The notes: generated by a model from the sequence alone, not told the origin. 64,000 bases of DNA from Hybos culiciformis (GCA_964007475.1 OZ023274.1:59974076-60038075), one strand, 5' to 3'. Shown: positions 46,151 to 58,260, counted from the first letter of the stretch. Made by a program: numbers and translations.

Positions 46151-46386
46151 TGTGATAGTAAAACGACCAATTATATATTCCAAGTTTTATTGTTGAATTC
46201 AGGTATAAGACTGAGTCTTTAATTTACAATTCTTCTTAATTATTATACTTAATTAAACTGTTATTTTTTAGTGTATTATACTTTATACATTAATTGTTCT
46301 TTTATATAAAATGTTATAGAACATTTTATAGGGAACATAATCAATTAATGTTCACATTTATTAATGTGATTATGTAACATGTAACA
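46151..46386 (-). repeat. 5' LTR of gypsy-1
   Basis: Begins TGTTACATGTTACATAATC on the minus strand at 46386 and ends in TATCACA at 46151; TG...CA ends. Confidence 0.95.
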
Positions 46387-46576
46387 CCAACTACTGGCGG
46401 ACGTTTGATTTACGACTTGCGCCGCTTTAAGAAGAGTGTAAATGATTACCTTCTGACTGTCCCACTTTTTAATCCCGTCTAAACTTCCTATCCTCCTTAT
46501 CAAATCCATACTTCTTTAAGTATAAAAGGTATCCCACCTAGTGATTTGGTAACTATAGTATAAAAAAAAAAAAAAA

Positions 46577-49500
46577 ATTTTAGTTTTTGTTATTATCAAA
46601 AATATTATATAAATAAAAATTAGAAAATTAATCGTCATCACAGCTTAAAAATACAAAGTATTAAAATTATCTACATTCAATTGCTTTTCAAATGGCATTA
46701 CTGGTATGGTAAATTTCTGCAATGCGTTATTAAATAGTCGAAAAAGTATAATATTAGATAATTATTTTTTTTGTCCGTGACAAAAAAGTTGTATAAAGGG
46801 CTTTTTAAATGAGATAAATTTAAAATTTAAGAAAGCTCTTGCAATGCTGATAAAAAAATATGGAAAGAATGAGGTTTAATATTTTCGCTTTTCACTGTTC
46901 TGTATTACCTTGCACATATGCACCTATATGTTAAATATGCATTTTTATTTTTATTTCAATTTTTAACCATTACAAATTGATTATTTTCTTTTCATCTTAG
47001 GACGATGAATATTATTTATAATTTTTAGTTCTGTTTTTTATACATTCAACATTTTATTATGCTTAATAATGCAAAAAGCTAATACATACACACATGTTTT
47101 CAGTTCCCGAAGTTGTATGACTATTATGTGAATATAATCTATTATCCAATTCAAATTTTAAAATATTTACAAAAGATGCTCTTTTTTCCGGATTTTAATT
47201 ATCTGGACCATATTAAATGGAGAAATTTAATTTCCACTCTACCTACAATGATCCGTATTTCACTTTACCATGTCTTCTTACTGTAGTTTCCGATAAGTGA
47301 ACATCATTTGAAAACTGAATTATTTATCAGTTCAGTTGTTATATTACAATTATGTAATGTAAGAAAAGAAATACTTCTGGATTTTTAATTTATTTTAGTT
47401 CCAGTTCGGTTTTTGCATAGAACCGGATTACCTGGTTAAACGAGTTTTGAATTGATTTTATTTATTTTTTTTTATTTAGAACATTCTTTCATTGTAACAT
47501 AGTAACGAAAATAAAATAAAAAATATTATAATAATCAACATAAATAATGGATTTAATTGAGCATCCTGAATAATTAAAGTTAAAAAAAAAACTGCAAACA
47601 CAATTAGATAAAAATATTAATATAATAGATATTATATTGACATGTGATGATTTTCCTAAACTATGTATGTACTTTACTTAGTTACCTGGTATAATTTTTA
47701 GTATACAATTTGAAGGCTAAATAAATAGAATAATTATTTATGTCTATCCTACACCATAAAAATATTTTTCTATTTATATAAAACTACATACACTACATAT
47801 AAGCGTACGGGGTCAGGTTCATTATCACCGAGGTTATTTTATATAATTTATTTTTTCTGTATTTTTTTTATTTTTTATTTTGTTCTTAAAAATAAACAGA
47901 AAGATCATTATGATGGCGGTGCAAGGAATTAAATAAATCCAAGAAAATGTTTATGTTATTAAAAAAAAAAACAAAAATTATATCAGATAATAAATTTTAA
48001 AATTAATGTAAATAAATATTGAATTAAAAGAAAAAAATAAATATTGTTTATGAAATTAAATTGCATTAAAAAATTTTTAAGAATGCATTTTTGTTTTTCT
48101 TATTTATTTGAAGACAAAGAATTTTTGAAAATCATAATAAATTTTAAACGACCTTGATTCAATATTTTTATTTATTTATTTTTTAATTTTGCATGATGCG
48201 TGAAAGAGCATTAATCATAATGATAACACACAACAATTTAATATACGTATAACTATCTGTTAAGAAATTAGTATGCAATTCACATTTATTTATTAATGTT
48301 TCTCAAGCTATCGTTTTATTGGGAGCCACATGCTTCGAACATATTGCAAGTATACCTTGGTGTTATTATGCTGCAGAAAGGAACTAAATTTTAATTTAAC
48401 AGTTTTTATTTATTTAACAGTTTGGCGTTAAATTAATTATTTTTTTTGTAACCACAGCATTAAGAAATAAGTCAACTTCGACCTATTGATGGTAAGTTAG
48501 GTTTATTTAAATAAATTTGTTTATCAATTTTCTGTATTAATGTTTTATGCCTTGATCACAGCTAATTTACCTATTTGAATAACTATTAAAACCGATTTTA
48601 TATTATTCCATTTATATTTAATCAAATTTAGAAAAAATCAAGATATTAATTTTATCTATTTTTCGTGAAAAGAATTTTTTTAAAATATTTTCAAATAATT
48701 AAAAATTTCATTACATCAGAAAATTTTTATTTTATTTCTTTTTCATTGCGTTTCATTTCAATCTGAATTTTTTTTTTCAGATAAATTTTTTTGTCAAAAA
48801 TTTTCAAATAATTAAAAAAAAATCAAATGTAAGTTTAATTTCAAAAAAAAAGTTAGGTATAATTTTTAAATTTTAAAAATTAAATTTAAAGTTTCAAAAC
48901 TAAAAAAAAAAATGAACCCATGTAGTTGATTTTTTGGTTTCAGGTAAGATTATTCAGGTAAGATTATGATGATCAACGTATTATTACAATTTTAAATTTT
49001 TTTGTAGATATGGTCCTTAAAATATTTTCGTGACATATAAAAAAAAATAATTTTGTCAATTTTTTGATTGTATACTTATAAGAATTTCAGAATTTTAGGA
49101 AAAGTATCCCGTAATGCCAAAAAGTACTAAAATTTAAAAAAAAATATTTTAGATGGTAAAAAAAACGTTAATGTTTTCTATTTGAGGCGTGAAACAATCT
49201 AAACTGTGAATGTGTTAATTTTTGAATTCGTTTCGATGATACACATCTTTCATTCCGTTTTCAATACGTCCATATTTACGCACAGCCATCCTTCCTGTTT
49301 TGCTACAGATTTGCAAAGAGGAATAACACAGTTTTCCAGGAAACATATTGTAAATATACATATATATTTTCTCGATTTTGAGTGATTTTTTATTTAAATA
49401 AAATTAAAAATAAAAGCAAATAAGAGCCGTGAAACGCCTAAGAGAAAAAGAATTTTATAAATAATTTTTCTCAGAAAATCCAGATGTAGCATATCAATAG

Positions 49501-49945
49501 AAAAGCTCTTTTTAAAATCATTGGAAACTGAAATATCATAATTTATTCCCCTATAAGAAAAACTAACAGAAATTGAAACAGAAAACTAACAGAAATTATT
49601 TATTGTTAAAGGAAAGCATTGCAACAACGGATTGGTCAAGTTCAAGTAATTTGAATCGTATCTACAAAATTATTTTAAGTACAAAATTATTTCAAATCGT
49701 ATCCTGCTTCATACAGATAACTGCCAGTAACACTTACTTAGAAAATTTTTAAGCAGTTATACATATATTTTAAATTGAATTTGGTTCTAATATGTCTACT
49801 AAATTATAATAACTTTATTTAACTTTACAGGTATTCATATTTTTTAATAATAATACATATTGTTTCAGTTTTCAGCCGGATATCGGATAACCGATCAAAA
49901 AAATTGTGAATATAATGAAAACAGTAAATAATGTTTGAATTTAAT
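46577..49945. other. Gene-poor AT-rich DNA
   Basis: Very AT-rich with many homopolymer runs; no open coding frame with recognisable protein motifs on either strand and no long inverted repeat noticed. The phrase ccttgatcacagctaattta near 48550 weakly resembles the terminal repeat of the MITE at 56005. Confidence 0.5.
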
Positions 49946-50155
49946 TTATAAATCTTTATTCAATTTTAAATTAAACGATTTTAAAAATACAAGCGCATTC
50001 AACCATATATCAGATAATCGTGATCTGATTTTGGTGCACAAATTAGCTGATATTGAAAATACTCGCTCAGAGTCCGTAGATGTAGGCTTGATGAAAAAGT
50101 TTAACAAATATCGTGTTTTGCTTACGTTTAACGAATATTGGATTTGAATGTTCAA
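49946..50155 (-). pseudogene. hAT transposase dimerisation-domain fragment
   Basis: The minus strand encodes TSTDSERVFSISANLCTKIR then SRLSD and LNALVFLKSF, the hallmark C-terminal dimerisation motif of hAT transposases and ZBED-type derivatives, followed by a short tail and stop. Only about 69 residues remain open. Upstream (50160-50340 on the plus map) are degenerate repeats of cgaatccgatatccg type that look like decayed simple sequence. Confidence 0.78.
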
Positions 50156-50340
50156 GAAATTTAAAATTTTCTAGGCAACTAATTTTAAATTTGTTTTTAA
50201 AATTAGCTAACGAATATCGTATACTTTTAGCGGATATCGGATTCGAATACATGAGAAGAAAACCGCGGATTTTCGGATTCGGTTTTTTCAGTTCAGAAAC
50301 CCTAGTTAAGCCACGCAAATTGGAAACTATAAGCACATTA

Positions 50341-51213
50341 GGCTTGAATTAACGGCTTGAATCGGGGAAATATGTAATAATAATGAATAAATCTGAAATC
50401 GTTCTGAAGTGTATATTATTTATCCAGGTAACACTTAATATTTCCGGGAAATTTTCACTAGGCAAAAAAAAAAATGATCGAAGATTTTAGTCTTTGAAAT
50501 ATAGAATTGCATATAATTTTGTTGAAATTTTCCCTGCTAAACGAATTTTTGTAAATTGAACATAAATTAAATAAATTGAACAAAAAATCGAATTTCTTTT
50601 TTTATTATGCATAAAATAAATTCCGGCAGTTAATGATCAAAATACAATCATAATAAATAATGAAAATTTAATTTTTGTTTTAAAATTTCTTAAAAAGGAA
50701 ATTAATTACCTAACTTATAAATAATTTCACACCTAAGAAACTAAGAAACTGGAAAGATATTAATTATCTCTGCAGAACTGTACGGCAGCGCGAGGCAATG
50801 GTGATTGCAAATTAAATATTAAACTACTCGAACGTAATAAAGGCAAAGATGGTTATATTAAAATAATTAAGAAACATATATATATGTACCTAATATTCAA
50901 TTATTATTCCTTATTATATGTATGTTTTTGTGTTACAGCTATATATAGATGCAAGACATATTTTCGATATCACTCCTATGTCCTAGAGTATGTGTTTAGT
51001 CATTGGTTCGATCTTCAACTAACACTAGGATCTATATGATTTGCTCTTTTTTCATTTGAAGCGCAGCTCCGTGAAATTCGAAATCAAAATTTTTGTTAAA
51101 CCTAGTGGTTACTATATGAAAATCACCCTATGAAAAAAAAGAGTACCGATAAATAATGTTCTTTTACACAAAAGTACAGATTTTTTTATGTAGATAGGCT
51201 TTATTAGATAGAA
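50341..51213. other. AT-rich spacer, no gene seen
   Basis: No coding, RNA or inverted-repeat signal recognised. Confidence 0.4.
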
Positions 51214-51971
51214 CACAGAAAAAAATTTGCTCGTACTCTTTACGCCAAAAAAGTTCGTTAATGTCATTCTCGTTAAGATAACGAAAAATAACGAATAATT
51301 ACGTTTTTGTAACGTAAATTTCGTTTATTTTCTTATTACGAACATTTTTTTCGTTTTTAGTACTCGTTAAAAAAGTTCGTTATCGTTAAATACGGGAAAC
51401 AAAAATTTCAATCCATACAGAACTTATATTTTTCATTTTACACATTGCCGTAAATTTAGTTCATAGCTCAGTGGCAGAGTTGATGGATTGCAATGTTAAG
51501 GACAGTGGTTCGAAGCCACAAGCGGGCATAAAAAAAATTATTAAAAAAAAATTAAATAAAAAAATTTTAAAAATAAATAAAAAAAATAGAAACATAAATA
51601 AAAAAAATTAATAAATAAAAAAAAAAAAAATAAAAAAAAAAATAAAATAAAAAAAAAATAAATAAATAAAAAAAAAATAAAAAAAAAATAAAAAATAAAA
51701 TAGAAATAAAAAAAGAAAATAAAAAAATAAAAAAGAAATAAATAAAAAATTAAATAAATAAAAAAAAAATTTAGTCTAGTAAATTTTTTCTTTCGTATTT
51801 GCGGTGTTTTTGCTGAAGAATTTGAAAGGTTTTTGGTTTTGGGGTATAACGAACTTTTTTAACGAACTACGAGCTTTTTTCAACGAAATGTTCGTTGTAG
51901 CCAAAATAACGAATTTTTCGTTGATTTTAACGAATTATTTAGTTATTAGTACGAGCAAATTTTTTTCTGTG
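51214..51971 (+). mobile_element. TIR element with tRNA-like block and A-rich tract
   Basis: A perfect 23-bp inverted repeat begins cacagaaaaaaatttgctcg at 51214 and ends at 51971. Both arms are rich in subterminal aacgaa / ttcgtt motifs. In the centre lies a tRNA-like block (51466-51531), followed on the same strand by a 240-bp A-rich low-complexity tract (51532-51770). No convincing target duplication and no protein. The architecture parallels 17551-18825 although the termini differ. Confidence 0.82.
51466..51531 (+). repeat. tRNA-like sequence with Pol III A and B boxes
   Basis: catagctcagtggcagag matches a tRNA A-box with D-arm, and ggttcgaagcc is a perfect B-box with a 5-bp T-stem (gtggt/gccac region). 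The 3' segment agcgggc has no complementary 5' acceptor strand (the 5' side is AT-rich), so a functional tRNA is unlikely. It may act as a SINE-like Pol III promoter. Confidence 0.65.
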
Positions 51972-52446
51972 AAGGAAAATGAATGGAAAACACATTCTAA
52001 TTTTATATGTACGTATATAATTTAAAATTAAAATAAAATAAATTTCCACTAAAATAGTAATTTTTGTTAAAAGGCAAAATTTTATAATTTTACAATTTTT
52101 CGACGTTAGTTCCTGAAGGCAATATATAAACTGTCAAAACTACCAAACCGCCCATCAACCGATGTAAAAGATTTCAGGCAAGACGACGACACAATCCCTA
52201 TCACACTAATCAACGAAAATCTGGAAATATTGCATTTTTCCGTAAAATATAAACAAATAAATTTGAAGTTTTTGGGCGAATTTAGAAATATTTTGTGAAT
52301 AAAAATAAAATTTTGATCGAACAAATTGTATATATACTCGATATAATATATTTCAGTAGATAAAGTTAAATAAAAAACTTAGCGCTGTAAGCAATTATTA
52401 TATGTATAAGTGAAAATAAAAAAACTTGTAAATTGAAATATCTTGG

Positions 52447-52646
52447 NNNNNNNNNNNNNNNNNNNNNNNNNNNNNNNNNNNNNNNNNNNNNNNNNNNNNN
52501 NNNNNNNNNNNNNNNNNNNNNNNNNNNNNNNNNNNNNNNNNNNNNNNNNNNNNNNNNNNNNNNNNNNNNNNNNNNNNNNNNNNNNNNNNNNNNNNNNNNN
52601 NNNNNNNNNNNNNNNNNNNNNNNNNNNNNNNNNNNNNNNNNNNNNN
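52447..52646. other. Assembly gap (200 N)
   Basis: Exactly 200 undetermined bases, a length often used for gaps of unknown size. Nothing in it can be interpreted. Confidence 1.
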
Positions 52647-54264
52647 ACAATCTTTACCAATAGTATATTTTTTAAAAAATTAAAAAACTTTAAAAAAAAA
52701 ATTTTATTTATTATTTATTAACTTATTAGTTTCAATTATGATATTTAATTCGGAAATTTTTATTCTAAAAGAATGATGTGGATTATTTATTTTTCACCAA
52801 TTATTTAAATACATTTTAATATGAACGAAAAAATAACTAACTTAATAAAACATAAATAAAATTCATAAATCGCATATAGTTTCTTTGTAATATTATTTCC
52901 AGGATCAGATTTTTGCTCCAAAAACCCGCATTAAAAATAATATATAGAAAAAACTGGAAGTACGAAGTATGGAAACCGTTTTCAACATCTACTATCGCTC
53001 TCTATTCATACACAAATTTTCAAAGAAATCTATTTTCAGCTCCCAGTCCGATTTATCGATCCCATTCGTAGCTAACAATTTTTTTTTGGGTGCCTCTAAT
53101 CTACATTTATCTAATCATTTACTAATTTATATTAGAATCCATTAAAAATCTTAAAAAGCTTAAAATTAGATACATATTAATTTTTTTATGAAAATTATTT
53201 CGACCCTTTTTTTAAGCATATTTCTAAGGTTCACTATCATCGGTATCTTAATTTTTTTAGTGCTAATTATTGTTCACAGGCATTGTGGTGGTGGTTTTCT
53301 TTGATTTTCAAAACAGACTTCTGCAATAAATTTTAGTATACTTAAATTTTAAATCTAGTAATATTTATATAATTTTGTTTTTATTTTTTATTTGTCACTT
53401 CGTATTCTTTTAAATAATTTCCTTTAAAATAATAATTCTTTTTTTTTTTAAATTAATTCAACATTTTCTTAAATACTAAATTAGCGTGTTATGTTTATTT
53501 CATATATATACATTTTTATGAATGCGCGCACGTATCAATTCGATATATAGAGTTAACTTTATGTACATTTATATAGTAAATGTAAAATAGAAAAAAAAAA
53601 AACAAAAAACAAAATCACGATTACCGCGATCACATTTATAATATGGTGCTAACACTTTAACTGTCTGACTAGGAATACCAAATGATCGCAGAAAAAAGAA
53701 AATTTTTATTAAAATAAAAAAATAAATACCAAATTTTCCAACCAACAAAAAAAAAAAATAAAAATTTATATATAAATGAATGTAATACAATTTGTACATC
53801 ACATAGACAAGAGTAGATTATAAAATATATAATATAGGTATATTTCTGTACCTATGTATTTTAGATGAAAATAAAAATTTTGCGATGCGAATCGGAAAAA
53901 AAAAAATACTTAAAAACATAAAGAATTTTTTTATGTTATAAAAAAAAAAATAAAAAATATAAATGTTAAAATTAAAACATTATTTGTGGGTGGCTAGTTG
54001 ATGATGATGACGATGGATGATGGAATAATGGTTATTTTGATCTATCTTTTATTTTATTGTTATTTTTTTTCGTTCTTTACTTTGTGAATAAATATATAGT
54101 ACAAATTTGTTGCGAACGTCGTTATTAATTTTTTTCTTTTTTTAATTAATTAATTTGTGGTTTAATTTGAATTCGTCGGTTTAATTTCCATACATATTTT
54201 CCTTCGTACTTTTATTATTATTTTTTTTATTTTTTGTAATTTCTGAATATTACAGAGTTTTAAT
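52647..54264. other. AT-rich spacer; one doubtful exon
   Basis: Mostly low-complexity AT sequence. On the minus strand near 53690-53625 a phrase QTVKVLAPYYKCDRG, followed by a GT, looks slightly protein-like, but no start or partner exon supports it. Confidence 0.3.
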
Positions 54265-54339
54265 TTAACTCAGTACTTTGGATAAGACTCCCTCAGCCTT
54301 TTGTTTCTGGAACTGCCAAATTACAGGGAATTGCAACAT
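54265..54339 (-). CDS. Possible terminal exon of an unidentified gene
   Basis: On the minus strand, after an AG at 54341-54340, a 75-nt open stretch reads MLQFPVIWQFQKQKAEGVL then SKVLS and TAA. It is clearly richer in G+C than its surroundings, which is what drew attention. The polypyrimidine tract before the AG is weak, I recognise no family and no neighbouring exon, so this is a weak call. Confidence 0.2.
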   Translation of the reverse strand: MLQFPVIWQFQKQKAEGVLSKVLS

Positions 54340-54763
54340 CTAGCATGAGATTAAATTATTTTTCAAATTACTTTCGATTAGTCGCTTTAATTAACTTAAA
54401 AACATTACAAAATAAAATTGTATGAATAAATAAACATAATTTATTGATAGACTAAGTATTATACATACCTGTGCTCTGTAACTGTATAAAGTACTACTTG
54501 ATAACTTAAAAAAAAGAAGATATTATAAAGAGCCATTAAAGATAAATGATTACAGATTAAAAAAAAAACCTCTGAGCAATCAAACGCAAAAATTTTAAAC
54601 ATTATTTATTTTAATTTTATGGTCATTGAAAACGTAAAACGCACTTTATTGAACTGTATTTTATTGTTTGCAGTTAAAGGCGGGTATATTAAAGCTTACT
54701 TAAAAATAAAAACATTTCAGACACTTAATTTGTAAAATTTTTAGCACGTTTTTCATCAAAAAT

Positions 54764-55815
54764 GAATTTGTTATTACAATGAGTTGTGTATACACAAAAT
54801 CACATAGACACGAGTCAATTCTTATATCACGAGACCGTTAGGTCTATGTGTCTATGTGTTTTTGTGTATATACACAACGAGCTGTAGAACAAATTTTATT
54901 AACATGTTCTGTATACTGTTTTAATGTGCATGCTAGAGGTAGTTGCAATCAATACAATTGCAATGCAAAAAATAAACAAAAGTTCAAAATGAAGAAAGTA
55001 AATAAAATTTACTTAATACGGAGAATGTAAATAAAATTTAATTAATTAAATAATTATATGTGTATTGACGCATGTACTATACCATTTACCGAGCTAAATT
55101 TACGATTGTACATACAACTTACCGATCACATGCGCATTAAAAGACTTTAATGTGCATGTCTTCGGTAAGTTGTATTTACATTCGCAAATTTAGCTCGGTA
55201 AATGGTCCATTACATGCATCAATACACATGCAATTATAGAGAAATGTAAATTGTATTTACATTTCTCTGTGATGTAAATTGTATTTACATTTCCCTATAT
55301 TGTATTTACTTACTTCATTTTGAACTGCGTAATACTATAAACAAAAGTAATATCTCTCACACTCACAATATTTCCCTTTTTTCCTTTTATCTCTAAAAGA
55401 AAGAGAAATTAAAGGATAATTAACGTTGAAAATTTCCCTATTCTTCTTTTATCTCTAAAAGAAAGAGAAATTAAAGGATAATTTACGTGGAAAATTTCCC
55501 TTTTTTTCTTTTATCTCTAAAAGAAAGAGAAATTAAAGTATAATTAACGTGGAAAATTTGCCTTTTTTCCTTTTATCTTTATTTTTTATAAATTATCTCT
55601 ATATTCTCTCTTTACAACTCCCTCTCACATGCACATTAAAGCAGTATACAATACATGTTAATCAAATTTGTTATACAGCTCGTTGTGTATACACACAAAC
55701 ACATAGACACCCGTCAATATTATATCACTCGACCTTCGGTCTCGTGATATAAATATGACTCGTGTCTATGTGTTTGTGTGTATACACAACTCGCAATTAA
55801 TAACAAATTTTCATA
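54764..55815. mobile_element. Foldback element with hairpin termini, apparently full length
   Basis: Long inverted ends of roughly 190 bp: the left arm starts near aatttgttattacaatgag and the right arm ends aattaataacaaatttt. Each arm is itself a hairpin; the right one (about 55683-55789) has arms of about 50 bp around a ttc loop, running from gttgtgtatacacacaaac to its complement. A further palindrome sits near the middle (55082-55207, arms tttaccgagctaaattt and complement). No protein coding. A related half copy lies at 27019-28075. Confidence 0.78.
55375..55575. repeat. About 62-bp tandem repeat, three copies
   Basis: Units of tttatctctaaaagaaagag plus aaattaaaggataattaacg within the foldback element. 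The same units occur, reversed, at about 27600-27745. Confidence 0.9.
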
Positions 55816-56004
55816 GCAGGTATTATAATCTACTATTTCAATGTTCAAGTTTTACAGGTTTTACAAAACAATGTAAAATCTGTATATTAAATAGTGGTAA
55901 CATCATCAGAATACCAAAATGCTTTTCACATCACCAATCAATTAAATAAACAACTGTAAAGTTTTTTACATATAATCAATGCTATCTCTATTAAAAGACT
56001 GATA

Positions 56005-56405
56005 CCTCGATCATAGCTAATACCGCAAAGCAATTTTTGAAGGAATGTTCCGGAAACCTGTTCACAGCTAATTTTACCTGAAAGCAAAAAAAAAATCAAC
56101 TGCAACAACTGCTTTGTTTTTTCTATATGATTGTGACAGAAAAATGCCACAAAACCAAATTTCGATGCAAAAGAAACGCAGTGAAAAAGAAACAAAAAAA
56201 ATCAATTCTTCCAGGAGCAAAAAAAAATAAATTCAGTTTTCTAATTAATTATGAAATAATTTTAAGAAATTCTTTTTACAAAAAATCAATAAAATTAATA
56301 TCTTGCGTTTTTAATAATATTTATTTAAATTAATTAAGAAATAACGCAAAAAATCGGTTTTTAGGGTAGCTCTTAATTGCTTTGCGGTATTAGCTATGAT
56401 CGAGG
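56005..56405. mobile_element. Tc1/mariner-type MITE (TA target)
   Basis: A perfect inverted repeat of about 31 bp begins CCTCGATCATAGCTAATACC at 56005 and its complement ends at 56405, with TA on both sides. 401 bp, no transposase. Confidence 0.87.
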
Positions 56406-56601
56406 TATAAACGTTGAAATTTTTGGCTGTCAGAATGGATAGAAAATAAAAAGTACACTACTACGCAACAAAAAGATTACACCAGATTCCAGTTTTATTT
56501 TCTATTTTTTCATATAAAAACAAATATTTTATTACAATTTGTGTAGGTGTGGCAAGAAAATTTTGTAACGGACTGTATTGAAATTTTTTTTTTTTGAAAA
56601 G

Positions 56602-56851
56602 TGTTGGAAATGAACATTAACATAGCATTCACAAAATTTACTTTCACATAAATTAGACAAGTAGTTTTTACTTAATTTACATAAACTCATTATTTTATCA
56701 TTCATTCATTGTGTTTTGCTCTGGAAAGTTCATTCAATAAAAACATAAAATTATTTTGTATTAAATAATTTTTCATAAAGTTTTTCTTAGTTTAATTCTA
56801 ATAAGTTTTCAATAAGATTAATAATCGATCCAAAGGCAAGATATTCTACAG
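56602..56851 (+). repeat. 5' LTR of copia-2
   Basis: Starts TGTTGGAAATG and ends TTCTACA immediately before a copia-type primer site, giving a 250-bp LTR. The right end is fixed by the primer site; the left end is inferred from TGTTG. Confidence 0.75.
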
Positions 56852-56868
56852 GTTATGGGCCCAGTGTG
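56852..56868 (+). other. Copia-type primer-binding site (internal initiator tRNA-Met)
   Basis: ggttatgggcccagtg follows the LTR end. It matches the known primer site of Drosophila copia, which pairs with an internal segment of initiator tRNA-Met (a half-tRNA primer) rather than the tRNA 3' end. Confidence 0.82.
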
Positions 56869-56942
56869 TGGAATTAAACAAGAATAAAGAAAAGCAGAAT
56901 ATAAAGTGAATCAAAAGGGAGACACAATTTTTCGTGTAGAAA

Positions 56943-58015
56943 ATGGCAGATGCGTTAAACGACAACAATTATGCGAATTGGAAGTTCAGAATGGAATTGT
57001 TGCTGCGAAAGCAAAATTTGTGGAAAAAGGTAATTATCGGCCAAAAACCAGTGCCTGTATTAAATACTTTCGAGGCTATACAAAATCAAGCGGTAATGGA
57101 CGAATGGGATGAACGTGATGACACAGCAAGAGGTACAATTGGTTTAGCAATTGAAGACGATCAATTGGCGCACATTCGCTCAGTACAAACAGCAAAACAA
57201 ACATGGGACGCATTGAAAAATTACCACGGGAAAAATACGCTTGCAAACATAGTGTATTTAATGCGGTCAATTTGTGCGTTGAAGCTCGAAGATGGCGGCG
57301 ATGCAAAGGCACACATAAACCGAATGCAAGATTTGTTCACGAAACTGAATGACATCGGTGAATCACAATTATCGACATTATGGAGCAAAATATTTTTGCT
57401 AAACAGTTTACCAGAGAACTATGATACGTTGGTTTCTGCGCTTGGTGCACGTGATGAAGCAGATGTCACATTCGAGGTAGCAAAACAACATGTAATTGCT
57501 GAATATGAGCGGCATGCGAATGCAGTTGGCAGTACAGGTGATTCAGTTCTGAAAACGGTTGCAAAGGTCGGCTTTTGTTTCTTTTGTAAAAAGCCAAATC
57601 ATCAAAAGAAGAACTGTCCTAAATACAAGGATTGGTTGGCTAAAAGGAATGAAAATTACAAAAAGGTGTCTGATGAAAAATCAACAGATAAATTAAATTC
57701 AGTTGAAGTCGGCAACCAAATTAGAAAAGGATGGATCATTGATTCTGGTGCTACTCGGCATGTTGTAAACAACAAAAGATTTTTTTACCAACATTGATGA
57801 ACCGTACAGTAGCTCAGTGGAACTAGCGAATGGTGAATCAGCGAGTATTCATGGAATTGGTACGGGTAATTTGACATTTTTGGACGAAAGTGGATGCATT
57901 CGTAAGGCGAAAGTAACCGAAGTTGTGTATGCACCAAAGCTGGTTGGGAATGTGCTTTCTGTCAGGCGGTTAGCGAAAAATGGTCTTGCAGTTGAATTTG
58001 ACATCGAATTTGTCA
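56943..58015 (+). pseudogene. Copia-2 Gag and protease, frameshifted and cut off by gypsy-2
   Basis: The frame from ATG at 56943 encodes copia Gag (NNYANWKFRMELLLRK; WDALKNYHGKNTLANIVYL), a zinc knuckle CFFCKKPNHQKKNC (C-x2-C-x4-H-x4-C) and the start of the aspartic protease WIIDSGATRHVV. It stops at 57797 because of an indel in a run of T near 57783. The protease continues in another frame (VELANGESASIHGIGTGN, VYAPKLVGNVLSVRRLAKNG) to 58015, where the LTR of gypsy-2 begins. Integrase and RT are not in the window. Confidence 0.93.
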
Positions 58016-58260
58016 TGTGATACCACTAGGGTATCTTTTAATAAAAAACAACAGGTGGTTAAACTTCAGACTTATTTATTATATGTTTACTATTTAAGAA
58101 GTGATTATAAACTGACTTAAAACTAAGTACCTAGACATGTCTTATACTTTCTTATTAACTAATACTATGATAACTTAACGAATAATAATAATAAGAGAAA
58201 GAGAGCTTATAATATACAATGTATATAGTATCATGTACATAATGATAAGGGGGCATTACA
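58016..58260 (-). repeat. 3' LTR of gypsy-2
   Basis: On the minus strand it starts TGTAATGCCCCC at 58260, right after the purine tract, and ends GTATCACA at 58016. 245 bp. Confidence 0.88.

Larger units (their letters stand above)
41452..46386 (-). mobile_element. Ty3/gypsy LTR retrotransposon, nearly intact (gypsy-1)
   Basis: Complete element of 4935 bp on the minus strand with 236-bp LTRs at both ends, flanked by the 5-bp duplication ccaac (41447-41451 and 46387-46391). The two LTRs differ, by eye, at one position (taataaa against tagtaaa), so the insertion is recent. Order on the minus strand: 5' LTR, primer site, Gag-Pol, purine tract (41688-41711, gggaga preceded by A), 3' LTR. No env. 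Pol resembles the lineage of K02A2.6/Mag-type elements, though I cannot assign a clade firmly. Confidence 0.97.
40845..46576 (+). pseudogene. LINE ORF2 C-terminus and 3' end, split by gypsy-1
   Basis: Plus-strand non-LTR retrotransposon remnant. 40845-41451 encodes SSDLSWKVHIFETAKNAAK-like sequence with ITSDLSWK, then CLGFLKRCKQYFSPSD, IYKSYIRPKLEYNSHIWAGA, the RRAIRLI block and TSSLTSLNHRRNVGALSF. The final reverse-transcriptase tail and 3' UTR resume at 46387 (ggacgtttgatttacgact) and end in poly(A) at 46562-46576. The two parts join with a single ccaac when the gypsy element is removed. It is 5'-truncated. The clade is not certain (Jockey/CR1/I type). A shorter relative lies at 33823-34386. 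Confidence 0.88.

Noticed and set aside
52366..52721. Frames across the N gap
   Set aside because: Made almost entirely of undetermined bases.
53569..53802. Minus-strand exon containing QTVKVLAPYYKCDRG
   Set aside because: No proper splice acceptor in the matching frame, no homology recognised, flanked by low-complexity sequence.
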